The translations under genes were made by a program, and so were the position numbers. Shown here one piece after another: positions 25,778 to 39,300 of a stretch of DNA of 64,000 nucleotides. Below the pieces are notes generated by a model. It saw nothing but the letters and a program-made list of their open reading frames with translations, was not told the DNA's origin and did no database searches. Where the stretch lies: NCBI GenBank assembly GCA_003344405.1, contig NOWV01000002.1:1488001-1552000 (forward strand), read 5' to 3'. Each line of letters begins with the position of its first letter. The first letter of the stretch is position 1. The stretch is from Trichoplax sp. H2 (taxonomy: Eukaryota > Placozoa > Uniplacotomia > Trichoplacea).

Positions 25778-28740
25778 TCAGAAATTCTCGCTACCAGGGG
25801 GCTTGATTTCGATAAGATAACGCAAAGTTTTACTGTTGATCCAGCTGAAGGTGTTATCAAACACTACCGTATCTAATTACCAAAAATTGATAGTCAGTTG
25901 TATTTTAGTTACTGTTAATGATAAAGTTTTGTACCTAACCCTTCTTCACGTAATTCATAATACAGTCGATTACAACTTACATTGACCAGGATCTTCACAA
26001 CAGTAGCTACCAATTTCCGTGTACAAGTGACTATCACGGCGTAGTAAAGTAACCTTTTCAAAATTGAATATCGGAATTACATAATAGAACTTATAGAAAG
26101 CCTAAATAAAATTTGATAGTCAATTCCTTACAACGTCAAGTTTTTCAGTGTTGCCGTTATTAGAAGATATACTCTTGTAAATACCAAAGGCAATGTTGTG
26201 ATTGTCAGTTTTAAATTCCCAACTAAATTGGTTGAATAAAAATATGTACTTCGGTTAATTTATCTTACAATCGTTAACTTTAAAAACATTTCTAATGTAC
26301 CAGATTTCTGTTCCAGGAGTATCAATGTCAAAGTCCATGGAAAGAGTGTCCCTAGCTCCAACATGAACTGTTGAATACTTATCTAATGATTGATCACAGT
26401 CCGTATTTGCCAAATAATAAGATTTCGGCACATCGCCACCTTTACCTATCTATTCATAATAGTGTTATGTTCGAGTTAGTTATTGGGTTAATAACATTAA
26501 AGTAGCTAAATCTCTTCAGCATAATGAATCGAGCAAATTCGTCTTACAAGTGCTGAACAGTATGGATCACCATTTTCGTCCACGAGTTCACCGCCAAGAA
26601 ATTTTGGTAAATACTTGCTACCCACGGCTTCAACCAACTTACTCTCATAATTCCCTTAAGTTTATGTAGACACGATTTCGAAATAATAATGAAAGAAATT
26701 GTTAATAAGCACGACATACCAATATCCTTACGGTACATAAAAATACGCTGTTATGCACATATTAGGATTATACCAGCGAAAATATGAACTTTTTGTCGAG
26801 TTCTTTCATTTAAGAAAGGTTTTATTGCCGCATAAATCACATAAAAGATCTTAGGAGCTGCATAAAAATGAATAAACTTAAGATTGTTAACAGTAAAATT
26901 AGATCGTATGTGACACTTAGTTATTAGATGATACTATTCTACAGCTCTAATTATTTTTAAGGTTTATATTCTATGCGGCTTCATACCATTTACAATATAT
27001 ACAGCGTCCATTAATTCTGGATAATTTTCATCATATATTTTAGTCATCTAGTCCATAAATAGTTTTAGATAGTTGTTGATATAAATTTTTAAGATGAAGT
27101 TCAGTTATTATAGGAAATTAAAGTTACTTTAACATATTCATACCGTGGTTTAAGTTTGACTTACCTGAGCGAAAAATGTTATAGCTGAAAATGTTAAAGC
27201 AAAACGTTAGAACACGGTATTGACGACGTGAAGAAATGCAAACGTGTATAACTAATATTATAACTTAAAGTACGTGAACTTAGGTTTTGTCATCAGGACG
27301 ACAAGGAAATGCTACTTACATGGTCTATGCATATTTTTTAAGCCAAATCCTTCAAAGTCTTGTATGAATACCATTCCTTTAACATTACGGCCAGTCTGTA
27401 AGATGTCAGCAAATATAATAAATTCAATAAATAATTAGGTACCATAGCAATTGTAGAAAAACATAAACTTCGAACTAACTTAATCTTTAAGATGCATAAA
27501 TCCTCATATTAATTTAAATCTACACAAAAATACCTCCTTTGATTTTTCTTCCATCAAACTATTACATTTTTCAACCAATCGTAAGCAGTATTTCGTCATT
27601 TCTTGCCTACGGACGGAGAGGTAAATACCTAATGGATTCAAAGAAATATATCGCATAGTTATAATCTTTTAGTTTACAGGTAAAAACAGTGAATGCAGAC
27701 TAAGCATGAATCACTACTATTTAGCATTCTAAAATGAGTATATCTTATATGCAGAAACAATATAACGGCAAATAGATTATCTTACCTTTACGATCAATTA
27801 TACCGTTACGCATGACCATCAGTGGCGCTCCAGTTTTAGTAAATCCAATAATATTTGCAGCTTGATAAGTTTGTATTACCTTTGGTAAAATTAAATTTGC
27901 ATTGTTTATTACTGTTGCTTTTCATTATTTCACTTATGAAGAATCATTGTACATCCATATATAATTACACATATAATGAATCTCTAACAAATACTGTGTA
28001 TGGCGATGGTGATAAATTTGATAACTTACTTCTGGCACATTGAAGTCATCCATGATTGTATCCAACTTCATTTCTTTACGATAGATCATAGACTGCCAAA
28101 GTAATGATACAATGCACAGCAACAGTTTTATCTTTATGACTTACAACCATCGTTTCAAAACCAGTAAAAGCTATTATTATGTTATATTGCTAATATACTT
28201 TACAAATCATTTCTTCGGCCTTTGATACGTTAAAATCGCGAGCTATTATGGTAGCAATCATTATAGCAACAGAAAAATATTCACTTAGAATAATGCTTAA
28301 AAAAGTTGATATATAATAATTATCGACATAATATTATTACCTCGTAGCCATCTCAACAAATAATGATCATTTGAAACTCGTTCCGTAGGAATCTTTCCTT
28401 TAACTTTTTCACGAAACTATTGCAAATCAATTAGCCAACGTCATCATATATATATGCATACGCAGGTCAACTACAATTATTGTATAGACTATATATCTAC
28501 AATTTAATGACCGAAGAAATTTTAAACGCTATACATAAGAGCAATGAAGCGTCTTCAAATTATAAATGCCTAGGCTATACGGCCACAATCTCATAATAAT
28601 TAATACTGCTCATTAACTGGGTTGCTTTTCGAAAACGAGTTGGTTGTAAAGCTCAGAAATAAATATAGACTATTTATTTGACTTACTTCATCTAGAGCAG
28701 CCTGTTGCGACGGGTTTAAATCTCCTTCGAATCCGCTCAT
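25778..28740 (-). CDS. SEC14L: SEC14-like lipid-transfer protein, CRAL-TRIO plus GOLD (gene 1)
   Basis: The model has 15 exons and encodes 393 residues. Exons, in coding order: 28740-28687, 28416-28341, 28242-28199, 28092-28030, 27879-27786, 27628-27534, 27395-27320, 27184-27165, 27047-26987, 26857-26774, 26654-26548, 26449-26301, 26222-26132, 26053-25981, 25872-25778. Every junction is GT-AG and in phase. Residues 1-60 form the CRAL-TRIO N-terminal helices (LLRWLRARDF at 38-47). The ligand-binding domain at about 76-245 holds ENYPE (181-185), NAPK (194-197) and FLGGE (241-245). A GOLD beta-sandwich at about 262-385 holds NHNIAFGIY (315-323) and FDNTFSW (367-373). Length and order match animal SEC14L2-type proteins, which move phosphatidylinositol, tocopherol or squalene-like ligands between membranes. 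The specific ligand is not visible. Confidence 0.93.
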
Positions 28741-29537
28741 ATTTCCCGATTCCTAAAATTTTTCGATTAAAATTAAAACCAAGATTATTAAAAAACTGAA
28801 ATATTTGATATGGGCGTATGATACCGTACATACAGTATTACTATTAGTTGAATTTTCCTTGATCTAGAATTAAATGTAGACAATTTACAGTTTAGGCAGT
28901 CGAATAAGATTCTTTTTGAGCCATAAGAAAATAATGCTATTTCGAATATGTTAAATACAACTAGTTTTATTTTCACTTTTTAAAGCAGAGAATTTGAAGA
29001 TTTGCAGGTATAGTACTGAATTGTTGAGGATCCAATGCTTAATTTTATTGATTATTATAGTGCTTTCTTTCTTACGTATTGATGTAAAAGCGTATTCAGT
29101 AATTCAATTCTATGGAGTAGAAAGATGGTGAAATATTCGCGAAAGGGGTAATATCATTTCTTTTTATTAGACCAATCAATTGCAAACTTATGTTGGCTAT
29201 TTGTAATGTACTTTATTCCTTTATCTATTGAACGATGGCCATCAGCCATGATTACTTTGGCATTACAAAGTTTTTAGATTGCGAGAAAAGTTTTATCTCA
29301 TTCGTACGAAACTGACTTTAGTGATGGCGATCACTGGTTACTACGGAAGTTTTTACACTGTTTACAGACGAAATTAGCGATCAACCAACGTTCGACAATT
29401 TTAGTTTACATATGATTATTCAAAATAAGAAACGCCGTTTAATTCTTCTGAATAATACAAGCAATGTGGTGCCGATATGAAAATAAAAATGGCTATGGGT
29501 TTAGCAACTTAGTTATTTCACGATAATCTAAAGTACC

Positions 29538-29583
29538 ATAGATAGGACCACTAGGAGAAGTAGGTCTTCTTCTAGTAGTCTAT
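29538..29583. repeat. imperfect hairpin
   Basis: The left arm (from 29538) reads ATAGATAGGACCACTAGGAG and the right arm (29565-29583) reads TCTTCTTCTAGTAGTCTAT. They pair imperfectly over about 20 bases around a 4-base loop. No gene lies nearby. Confidence 0.45.
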
Positions 29584-31764
29584 GACCATAACTATACTAA
29601 GGTGGATTGATTGATAGCAGAAATAAGAAATATTATTCTTTCGTGGACTGATAAATTGGCAAATTAATTGATGCATACGTGCCAACGTTAGCATTTAAAA
29701 GCGTCAACAATTGACTTATGCATGATTTACGCTGTAAAAGTGTATGATAAAATAGCTCCAGTTTACATTTTTTTACTTCAAGATTATTCTATCATCACCA
29801 TTCAATAGTGATCTTCATGTTTAAATACATGAATAAACGAGAGATCGTCTATCAAAGTAGTGGAAATTGTCTTGTCATGCGGTACCGGCTTAATTTAAAA
29901 TGTTTATATAGTACTGTAACTATTCACATCAAGGTCATGGTAATTAATGTTTTGTGGTAGCATAAGACAAACAATAGCATGTCCGTCAATAACGTTACTG
30001 TACTTCCTACACATTTAAATCAGTACCGGCAATCATTAATTTAATTGAATTAGTAATTTAGTTCTGGCTGAATCACTATACGCGCAGTAAAGGATAAGTT
30101 ATGCTGATGTGCATACATGATATTGGATTAAGCCAATTTAAAAGGGGCAGTAAGAAGGATTTTGGAAAAAGTTAATCAAGCAAGAGTGGTTGCCATCATA
30201 TAATTATTATAATATTAATAATTATCGCCAAATAATGACAATGTCTAATAGGCATAAGACTGTTGGATCTGATCAATCAATAGCAGAATGTTTCGTTTAA
30301 TGCGATCCACAGTCATCAGTCATACACTGACAACATTGGGCTACAAGTACAGCCAAAAATTTAGCGAGACCGAGTTTAATTTATTTTACTTACACTGCCA
30401 CTGTAGCTGGTTCGACAACAAGAAATTTATTGTACAGCATGTAAATGAAATTCGAAGGACTAGAGGGAGTTTTTAAGCAATGAATTTGATTTCTAGTTAA
30501 AAATGATAAAAACTGCAGAGGACTGGCTATCGTGGACCATTTTAGCCTAAGCAATCGTACGTAAATACTCGTTAGATTTGATACGAACTACCAAGGACTT
30601 GTACAAAAGAAAGGTACAGTACCGATGGATTTTAAAGCCAATGGTAGAACAGAATTTTTTGTTTACGATAACGAATGATTGATTTTTTCCCTAGGAGGTA
30701 AGAAGGGATGGAAATTATCTCATGAGGTTGGTATAACGAATAAAAAAGATTCATCCACTGCTAGCATTTTCTGATATGCAAGAGATACTAATATCTACTT
30801 GAATCAAATTTGAGCAGGTAAACGAGATTATTGTAAGAGTCAGATATTACTGTTGATCGGAGATTTTTATTGAATAATAAAAATATGTACAAGTATTCAT
30901 CGTCCACCAGCACACAGTGTACTGTACACTCTTTGGGACTATTTCATCTACGTTGTTGTGATTTGGGAAATGTGGCAAATTAGGCCATTGTATTGAATCA
31001 GATAGACAACTACAGAAGATAATGTTGGGCTTTCACCGCTTGTCATCAAGTAATTAGCCCAATGCTACGCTGGACATAATGTAATAGAAGTAAGTCATAA
31101 CTTGTCACAAGCGTCGATGAATCTAGCTATTCCATTTGGATACCATGGATAACATGCTGAAGGCGATACTCAGTTGGTATTACGTCGATATTGGATTTTA
31201 CGATATTATAATGCAAAGAAATATTGCTGTACTGTACAGTAGAGTAACTGGAGAATTGGAGTCGATTGATGTAACTACGAAATTGGGCAGCCTAGTTCTT
31301 GAGAATTCGAGTAGTACTCTCTATTAGGACTAGTGTTGACTATTTTTTTTCTCTCTCTCTCTTTCTCTGTTATTGACATTGCCGTTATCGTTATTCTATT
31401 AAGGTTAATATTGTTGAATTAACTTGCAGGGAGTGAAAATGTATATTGTCGTTCAATCAACGAACATGACTTACTTTTTCGATTAAAGTGGGTTGTGGCT
31501 TGAATTGACCTTTAGATACTACCCAAACTTTTCAACAATTTCCGTAATGACAGAATGATTTCGAATATTCACTTTTATGAATAATCAATCCAGCTAGCCA
31601 GTCGAAGTAGGAGCTATGGCAGCAAGGAGCTTTGAAGCAATGGCGGAGATTTTCCAAGTGTCAATGAATTTCCTCGTTGAGGCGTGATGAAATGACTGAG
31701 CTGTCGTCACTCGTCGCGTTTGGCCACGGCCGTCAGACTTGTCACTCAATCAATTTCCGAAGAC

Positions 31765-31990
31765 AGTACTGTACTGTACTGTACTCAGTGCTGTACGTAC
31801 TGTAAATGGGTCGTACCGTACGAGCGTGACCTTTCAACTACACAACCACGGCGATCGATATCAAGCAGGTTGAATCTTGCAACATAACATCAATATCCAC
31901 CTATTGTGGAACTGGTACAGTACTGTACGATAAGGTACTGTACACTCAGTGTACAGTACTTTACTGCATTTTTTAGTACTGTACAGCGCA
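31765..31990. repeat. cluster of palindromic TACTGTAC motifs
   Basis: Overlapping ACAGTACTGTACTGTACTGT at about 31765, then GTACTGTA near 31800, ACAGTACTGTAC near 31918, GGTACTGTACACTCAGTGTA near 31934 and AGTACTGTACAG near 31975. Further copies occur at about 30918 and 31229. Density falls sharply outside this region. Confidence 0.7.
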
Positions 31991-33582
31991 ATGATCAATC
32001 TGATATGAAGCAATGGACGAGAAGGCCCTCGAACGAAAAAGAAGCAGAAGCTCCTCTTGAAATCGCCTTTGCATGACGATGAAACACGAATTAGAGTATG
32101 CTGGCTACTAAATAACGCAATTAGTAGCGCTACTTATAAACTATGTGAAAAAGATTAGAAAAAGAATCTCGCTTTACTGTATACTGCAACAACGTTACTC
32201 TACCATAATATTCAGGCTAACAGTGGTAGAGTAGAATTTGTACTGTCTACGATGTCAGAACTGTGCCCAGAGGAGAGAATAGCAGAGGTCAAACAGTGAA
32301 TACAGCCATGACTTTAAGGTCAAATTAATGAATTGACAGTTTACAATTGCCAGTACTGTCTATTAAACCTTAATCAATGCTAATCATTCACCGACAGCAT
32401 GATGGCTTTCATTGATTAACTGTCAACTCTGCTTGATTTGGGAGGCCAAGAAAGAGCTTTATTAGGTTTGGTAAACAGGTCAAGTTGATGGATGATCAGT
32501 AGTCCATACTCGTTCCTCCAGAGTATTAATACTGGGCTAGAGCGGTGGATGGGTTCGCAATCCGACAACCCGAAATTACACTCCTAATTACTGTATTGAG
32601 CTAAAGTCGTTGCTGCTAGTCTAGTTGCTAGTCTAGTTTATGGCTGTTTTCGATTAGGAATAGGGTCTAGGCTGTAACACAGCGGCCACAAGTTTCATTT
32701 TGGAACCATTGAATGATTTTCTAAAGTCAGAATAAGAATTCAAATTTTCGCCATTGAGTCATGATTGTGAGCCAAACCAATATTGAGAGATAGAACTATA
32801 ATGTATCTATCGTAAAAACTTCCCAAACGATACAAATCAGAAAGAAAGGAAAATTTGTAACCCAGACATAATGTAAAGCAAGAATCAGCGACTGAATTCC
32901 CTGCCGAAAGCAATCCAACAATTATACAATATAATTCTTGACCAACGTACAACTTAGACCGGTATTAGCTTGCTGAAGTATTTCTTTAATTCTATTTCTC
33001 TTCTCTGCCAAACTATCGCACTTTGTCGTCATTTATATACGTACTTAACAGATCTAGCAAATGCCGATTTAAAACTATAGTTATCGTCCAACAGTCCAAT
33101 CCATTTAAATTAGGGAGAAACGACAATTTGCGACCTAGACATACTGCAGATTAAGTAGATTGATACTGATAGTACAGTAGTACGTTGGTACCGTCATAGC
33201 TGAAAAATCAATTGATTATTGTTGTTCTGTAATCTGATTTAGTCCAGCAATGAATCATACGTACAAGCCCAGAAAGTATATTACTAAACAGACAATCGAA
33301 ACGTAACGAAGTCTACCTACAATCAACAACTACGGTACAGTATAGACTGTATGCAATCAAAACGAAGATAGACTAACATCGATAACTTAAGACCATGATA
33401 ATATGTTCGAATTTATGTTCTATTCTATGATAAAGAACTGCTAATTCCTAACGATAGTCCACAAAAAAAAAGTTATCATAACAATCATTTATATTGTTCT
33501 AGGTCTATTTACTCCACGACAACTTTGTTTAATTCATACGTATTATGATTACTTCTGTAGTAAAATTAAAATAAAATAAAGA

Positions 33583-34082
33583 GTTTCTGAAACTAACCTC
33601 TATCGCGATTATATGTGATTATTATCATATCATAGTTAATAAACGAATTTTAAGTTTACCATTGCTTTACGTATTGGTTTGCAGTTTGTACTGCGTAGCT
33701 AATGAATCGCTAGTTCTGCAATCTTACGGTATATACTTAACATATGCACTACACGTATGTGCAGTTATTTTTTACAGCGCGTTGCAATGAAGAAGAATTT
33801 CTGAATAAACCTCTATCATATACGCGTATAATTAATTATCATTATCACAGTTCATTAACTTTAGCTTTCCCGGTGTTTTACTTTGTTTTACGTAGCTAAT
33901 GATGAATTATTAGTTCTATAGATCTTACGCTATACTTACATACGTATGTGTGAATTTCTGAAATTAACCTATATCACGGCCACTTTATAATTATTATCAA
34001 AATAAAGAGATTAATCATAAGTTTGCAAGTAGTCTGTGCATTGCGAAGTTAATAAATAACTGCTGATCTTACAGTATATCTA
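33583..34082 (+). repeat. degenerate three-copy tandem repeat
   Basis: Units begin at about 33583, 33802 and 33953. Each starts TTTCTGAA-x-TAACCT-ATC, continues through ATTATTATCA-like sequence to a block with GTAGCTAATGA or its variant, and ends with ATCTTACGGTATA or ATCTTACAGTATA. Spacings of 219 and 151 bases show that the middle unit has lost sequence. Confidence 0.65.
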
Positions 34083-34620
34083 TGCATCAACAATATCTGA
34101 TATGATATTTTGAGGTCATTACATTAAGATCCGTTTCAAAACACCAACAATATTCAGTATAATAGTGAGTTGGTGATTGCAGAAATAAAGCATTACTGGT
34201 CATGAAAGCATAAAGCAAACGAAGGAGCTAGATTTATTGCCAAAAGATTCATATGATTGACTAAGCGGACAAATTGAATGAATCAACATAGCTTTTCCGC
34301 TTAATATGAATTTCAGGTAGCATAATCTGTAAAGACTGCCTGTTAATATTAAGAAGTAGTACTAATAGTCTTATAGTACTTCGTTTTATCATTCATGATG
34401 GCCCTTCATAGAGCTAAGCTTCAGTTCATTTTTGTAGCTTATATACTTAAACAGTACCTAGTTTACTCATCTATATGGATAAAACAAGTTTTACTAAACA
34501 AAGAATAGGTGCAAGGTACCGCAGCTATGAATAGAATACCAGCATCGAATCAGTAATTATTATAATATTACAAAGTTTAATTTTAAACCATTACTGTTAT
34601 TAGTTTTGCTTTCATAATAG

Positions 34621-35178
34621 TTGTCACAATTTCACTTCTGCGACAAGGTGACGTACAGTAAAGATCTATAAGTAGCTCCTGACTTAAACGCCCTTTTACT
34701 TAACGCTAAACACTCAGCAAAATACTGTAAAGATGAAACTTTTATTAGCAACGATACATCTACAACTTTTTACCACACCACTCAATTTAAATGTTCCCGT
34801 TTATATAGGAACCGTCTAATTTGTAAACAACAACAGTATTATTATTATACCTTACTAGGAGAAGCATCTCGAACTGAGATATTCCTTTCATAGCTTTTCT
34901 ATCAGTAATTATTTTGAATCTCTTACTCATACTTAATCTTAATCGAAGCTCGTAGGTTGTCTAATTCAACTATCATCAACTAGAACTTGAATCATCTTAC
35001 TGCTATCTATCACACAATAACAATCAATATTAAATATGTAATGAACTATCACGAACAACATCCACATTAAGGCATTACTTATCTTACCTAGTACTACAAA
35101 TATGGATATTCTCTATACTAGCTACTACTGTACTTATTAACTTATTAAACTATCCTAATGACAAGGCAACACCGCAAC
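34621..35178 (+). repeat. LTR-like dispersed repeat, copy A
   Basis: This 558-bp element aligns at roughly 75-80% by eye with the reverse complement of 61354-61875, along its whole length. Shared blocks include CCCGTTTATATAGGAAC, a TATA-like box, and CTTACTAGGAGA. The identical pentamer AATAG sits directly outside both ends (34616-34620 and 35179-35183), consistent with a target duplication. The ends are TTGTCAC and CGCAAC, close to TG...CA. No coding region is present. Confidence 0.75.
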
Positions 35179-35183
35179 AATAG

Positions 35184-36326
35184 CACATTTTCAGGTCCAG
35201 AATGTGAAAATGGAATGCAAATATCAATCAGAACCAGTACTATCGTACAAATTATCGATAAACCGATTACACTTATTGCTAGAGCTTATATTTTTGGGTA
35301 ATATTTCTAAACTGGATTGATAGTGGTGATAAAAAGACCCAGAATACGATTTTAAACCATATAAGCATATTTTTACAAATTAATTTCACTTTCATAGACG
35401 AATTTTTATTATTGGCTAATAGTCAAAAATTACATTTCATGTCGAAATCCTACTATATCGAAGGAAAAACAATATATCAGATGATCCTAAAACTTGATAG
35501 GTACCGGTAAGAATGCTTAAGAGGCTCTGTCCAAGTTTAGTAACGGAGATACTACCTAATTTTATTCTCTGCTTCTTCGCCCGAAAATGATGCACATAAA
35601 TAGCTAAGTTAGATGCACATTGCATATTTAACATCGTACACATACAAAGTGGGTAAGGTACCTTATATAAATACAGTAAATATTTTTAGAATCATAGAAG
35701 CAAACCAGTTGCTTACTGAAGATTAGGCTAGTTTTACAGTTAATTACAAGTATAGAAAGAACAACTCTGTTAAAATCTCAATATTATCTATCCAAGTCAT
35801 ATAAGCGGCAGCAATCTTTGTAAAGCTGCTATGATAGGTCAGTATTTGGCTATTAAATTTAAGGAAAGGAATTAAAATTAATTAGTGAGCCCTATCAAGG
35901 CATTTCTATTTTTACATAGCTCATAATATACCGTATAGAATTAATGTAAATTAAGATCTAGGCTTAGAAACTAAAGTTGCAGTTAAGTTTTTAAATCTAA
36001 TACATACTGAATAAATAATAATCTATCTTTAAACAGAAGAATATAGAATGAATGAAATTCTTCTGCTATTAAGATAGGAACTACATTATTTTCAAATCCT
36101 AGACCAGCAATATAAAATTTGTACAGCACTACGGTATTTACGTACTGTATCAGAGCTAATGATCTACAATAAAATACTCGTATATTTAATTCCAAGTAAT
36201 ATAAGTTATAAACCATGAATGTTCGTTCGCGAAGTTTCAAAATTACTATTACTTCCATCAAATTATCTTTATCCATTAAATATTTAATGTTAAATGCCAA
36301 CAAAATGTATGATGTTTTTTCGATTA
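35184..36326. other. gene-free stretch downstream of SEC14-like gene 2
   Basis: No supported gene. The minus-strand frame at 35983-36303 is AT-driven and follows directly after the stop of the SEC14-like gene, so it probably represents its 3' untranslated region and flank. Confidence 0.4.
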
Positions 36327-39300
36327 CTAATCGAATACATCATCGGATTCTACTTCACGTGGACCTCTAAGTTCAATATCATATAGCAACCTTTTGCTAT
36401 TTACCCAACTATACGTATTATCAAAGTACAGGACATCTATAGTAAGAAATATTTGAAATATGTTTGAGAAAACATAAAATTTTTCTACTTTCGTATGATA
36501 TATGATATTTGTAGTTACATATAGCATAACATCATTTCATATTCGCCCTATTTTGCTCCAATATTGATAAAAAAGTGATAACACCTGGTCTACTCTAATC
36601 ATTAAACTTACATTTTCCTGGCTCTTGACAAGTATAACTGCCATTTTCAAGGAAAGTATTACAATCACGACGTAAAACAGGCACCTAAATTATAAATAAG
36701 ATAAAAATTCAGTCACTGAACCGAATAATTACTAATTGACTACGAGTAAAATCAATATTATTATAATATCCTGCTGCAAGACTAACCACAAACACCTGAT
36801 TGGATGATTCACTGTCGCCTTCAATCACTTTGTATATGCCAAATCCAATATTATGTTTATCTGTTCGAAATTTCCATCTATGAATTATAAATATGTAAGA
36901 AATGAATTACATTACATTTGTAAAAAGAAATAAAAGTATTTTCAATATTATATAAGAGCAAGCTAATAAAAATTTACTTTATCATGGTTCCAGATTGTTT
37001 GATATCATAGGGCAATTTCAAACTATCTCTTCTATTGATCGTGACAGCTGTGTAATTATCAGTGGATTGCTCAGTAGATAATTCATTCAGGTAATAAGAT
37101 TTTGGAATTTCACCACCCGGGCAGATCTGTATATATTAGGATTTTCACACAAGTATAGAAATATGCTATCAAGTAATAGAAAAATTGATTGTACTAAAAA
37201 TAATGTATCAGTTTAAAATATTTTATAGTTGCTTCACACCATTAAGTAGCTATTCTATCAGCTTATCTAGATAGTTTAGTTAAGAAAAGCTACGCGTAAT
37301 ATTGTAATAAAACAAAAGGAAAATAAGATATTGAAAATAGAAATGAATATACAAAAGAATACCCAAAATTTTACAACCAGCCTATATCAAATGTTTAAGA
37401 CGCTATGGTTGTCGCTCTCGGCTTTTATCATCACCTGTGACGGACAATATGGATCGCCTGTTTCGTCTACAATTTCTCCACCTAGAGCCTTTGGTAGTTG
37501 ATCGGCATCAATATAATCCAAAAGAGCAGTTTTATAGTTACCTATAGACGATCGAAAATCAATTAGGTAACGTCATTGCTTGACTCAACTGTTAAAGTAA
37601 GTGCAATTCTAAACTATTCGTATTAGGTTGGCAAGATTTGTATATATATAATATATTTAAATTTTATAACCGTTAGATTAATTACAATTCTAATGTCAGC
37701 TATGGCACTAATCACTTGTTGTAAGGTTGACTACAGAACGCATAAGAGCTATATAAGATATCGAGATGCTGTTCGTGGATCGAAATTTTAATATCGATTC
37801 ACGAACATGCCTTACTATATAACAGAACCATAAAAATATTTATTACGGATAACTGATTTTAAATCAATAGATTTAATATTACTAAAATTACTTGACATGA
37901 CTTGAATTTTTGATTTCGTCTTTTCGCTTATAAACGGCTTGATTAAGCCAAACGCGATGTAGAATATGCGTGGAGCTTAAACGAAAATAGATTTAAAAGA
38001 CCATCATGTGATTAGCAAAATTTTATTTGATTATCTATTGCATTATTAAGCATGGATAGGTTGTGTATATTTGGTTATAAAAGAGCAATAATTAGTGAAT
38101 TTAAAATTAGTCTAGGACTGTAACTAAAGAATAAGTAAAATTGCAAGTCTATATAGTTCTATGATAGCAACAGATTTAAATAATCGGACGAATTTATACG
38201 CGATAGTGCAAAATTATACTTGTAATACTTAAGCTTGAGAGCTATTCTGTTAGAAAAATTGATAGGTAAAACTTCATTCAAACGTAGAATTAAATTTACG
38301 ATTTCAATAAAGCAATAGAGCGGAAGAAGATTAAATATTTAATTTTAGCATACTGTTAATCACGTAGACACTTTTCATCATTTCTGGATAATTATCTTCA
38401 AATAATGGCACGAGCTACGTGAATGAATTATATTTCAGATGTTAATATAATAACAAACTAAGATTTACGTATTAATATATAATAGTATAATAGTTTAAAC
38501 TAACTATCGCTCTGGATGTGCTTTCTATCTCATGATAATTTATGACCAGAATGTAACAAATTTTTACGAAAGACTGCATGACTAATATTAATAACTTGCA
38601 GTTAATTTTAACAATAACTGCTATGGTATAATGCTTTACTAAACAATTATTTACCTTTGAAAAGAGTGTAAATGCTGTTGAATGGAATAGAAAATTAGAA
38701 ATAAATGGATTAGACCGAGAATTGAGATAGCTTAAACGTTGTTATTTGTATCAAAAATCCCCGAAATTAGAAATTTGGCAATGAATCTATGACAATACCA
38801 GCTACAAAAGTTAGACATGTAAAGTTTATAGATTCATTTTTTTCTAGCCAAAATCACTAGACGAATAACCAGAGATATAATTATAAAGCCTAACTCATAA
38901 TGACCTGGCTTATACATATCTTTCATGCCAAATCCATCCATGTCATCTATAACTGTAATATTTTCAATAGTTCTTCCCAGCTACGAAAATGTATTCGAAT
39001 AAATTCAAGGACATTCTACTTAGGATGTTATACGTACTATCGCACCAAATTTGAAAAATAAACTTATACTTTAAAATATGTAAATAATTCTGTCAAAGAA
39101 ATTAGTCGATCAGTTCGGTACCTTCTTCGATTGTTGTTGACATAAAATTTTGGCTCTCTCCATCATGTAAAATCCATACGTAATGAAATCATCTTTTCTT
39201 ACTGATTGCAGTAGTCCTGTATGATAGTCACCGCAGAGAATTGAAATTGCATATTATCAATAAAGCAATACGTATGCATACTTTCTTTTTTATTCAGTAG

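Larger units (their letters stand above)
28741..34620. other. gene-poor stretch between SEC14-like genes 1 and 2
   Basis: I find no convincing gene. From about 30900 to 32600 the GC content rises compared with neighbours, and palindromic TACTGTAC motifs cluster. A CT microsatellite lies at about 31349-31365. A degenerate tandem repeat is at 33583-34082. Open frames at 30288-30476 and 31136-31327 match nothing I recognise. Part of this may be promoter DNA of gene 1 or an unrecognised element. Confidence 0.4.

Noticed and set aside
32520-32600. Segment GGGTTCGCAATCCG resembling a tRNA T-arm
   Set aside because: The flanking sequence does not fold into acceptor, D and anticodon arms at the right distances.
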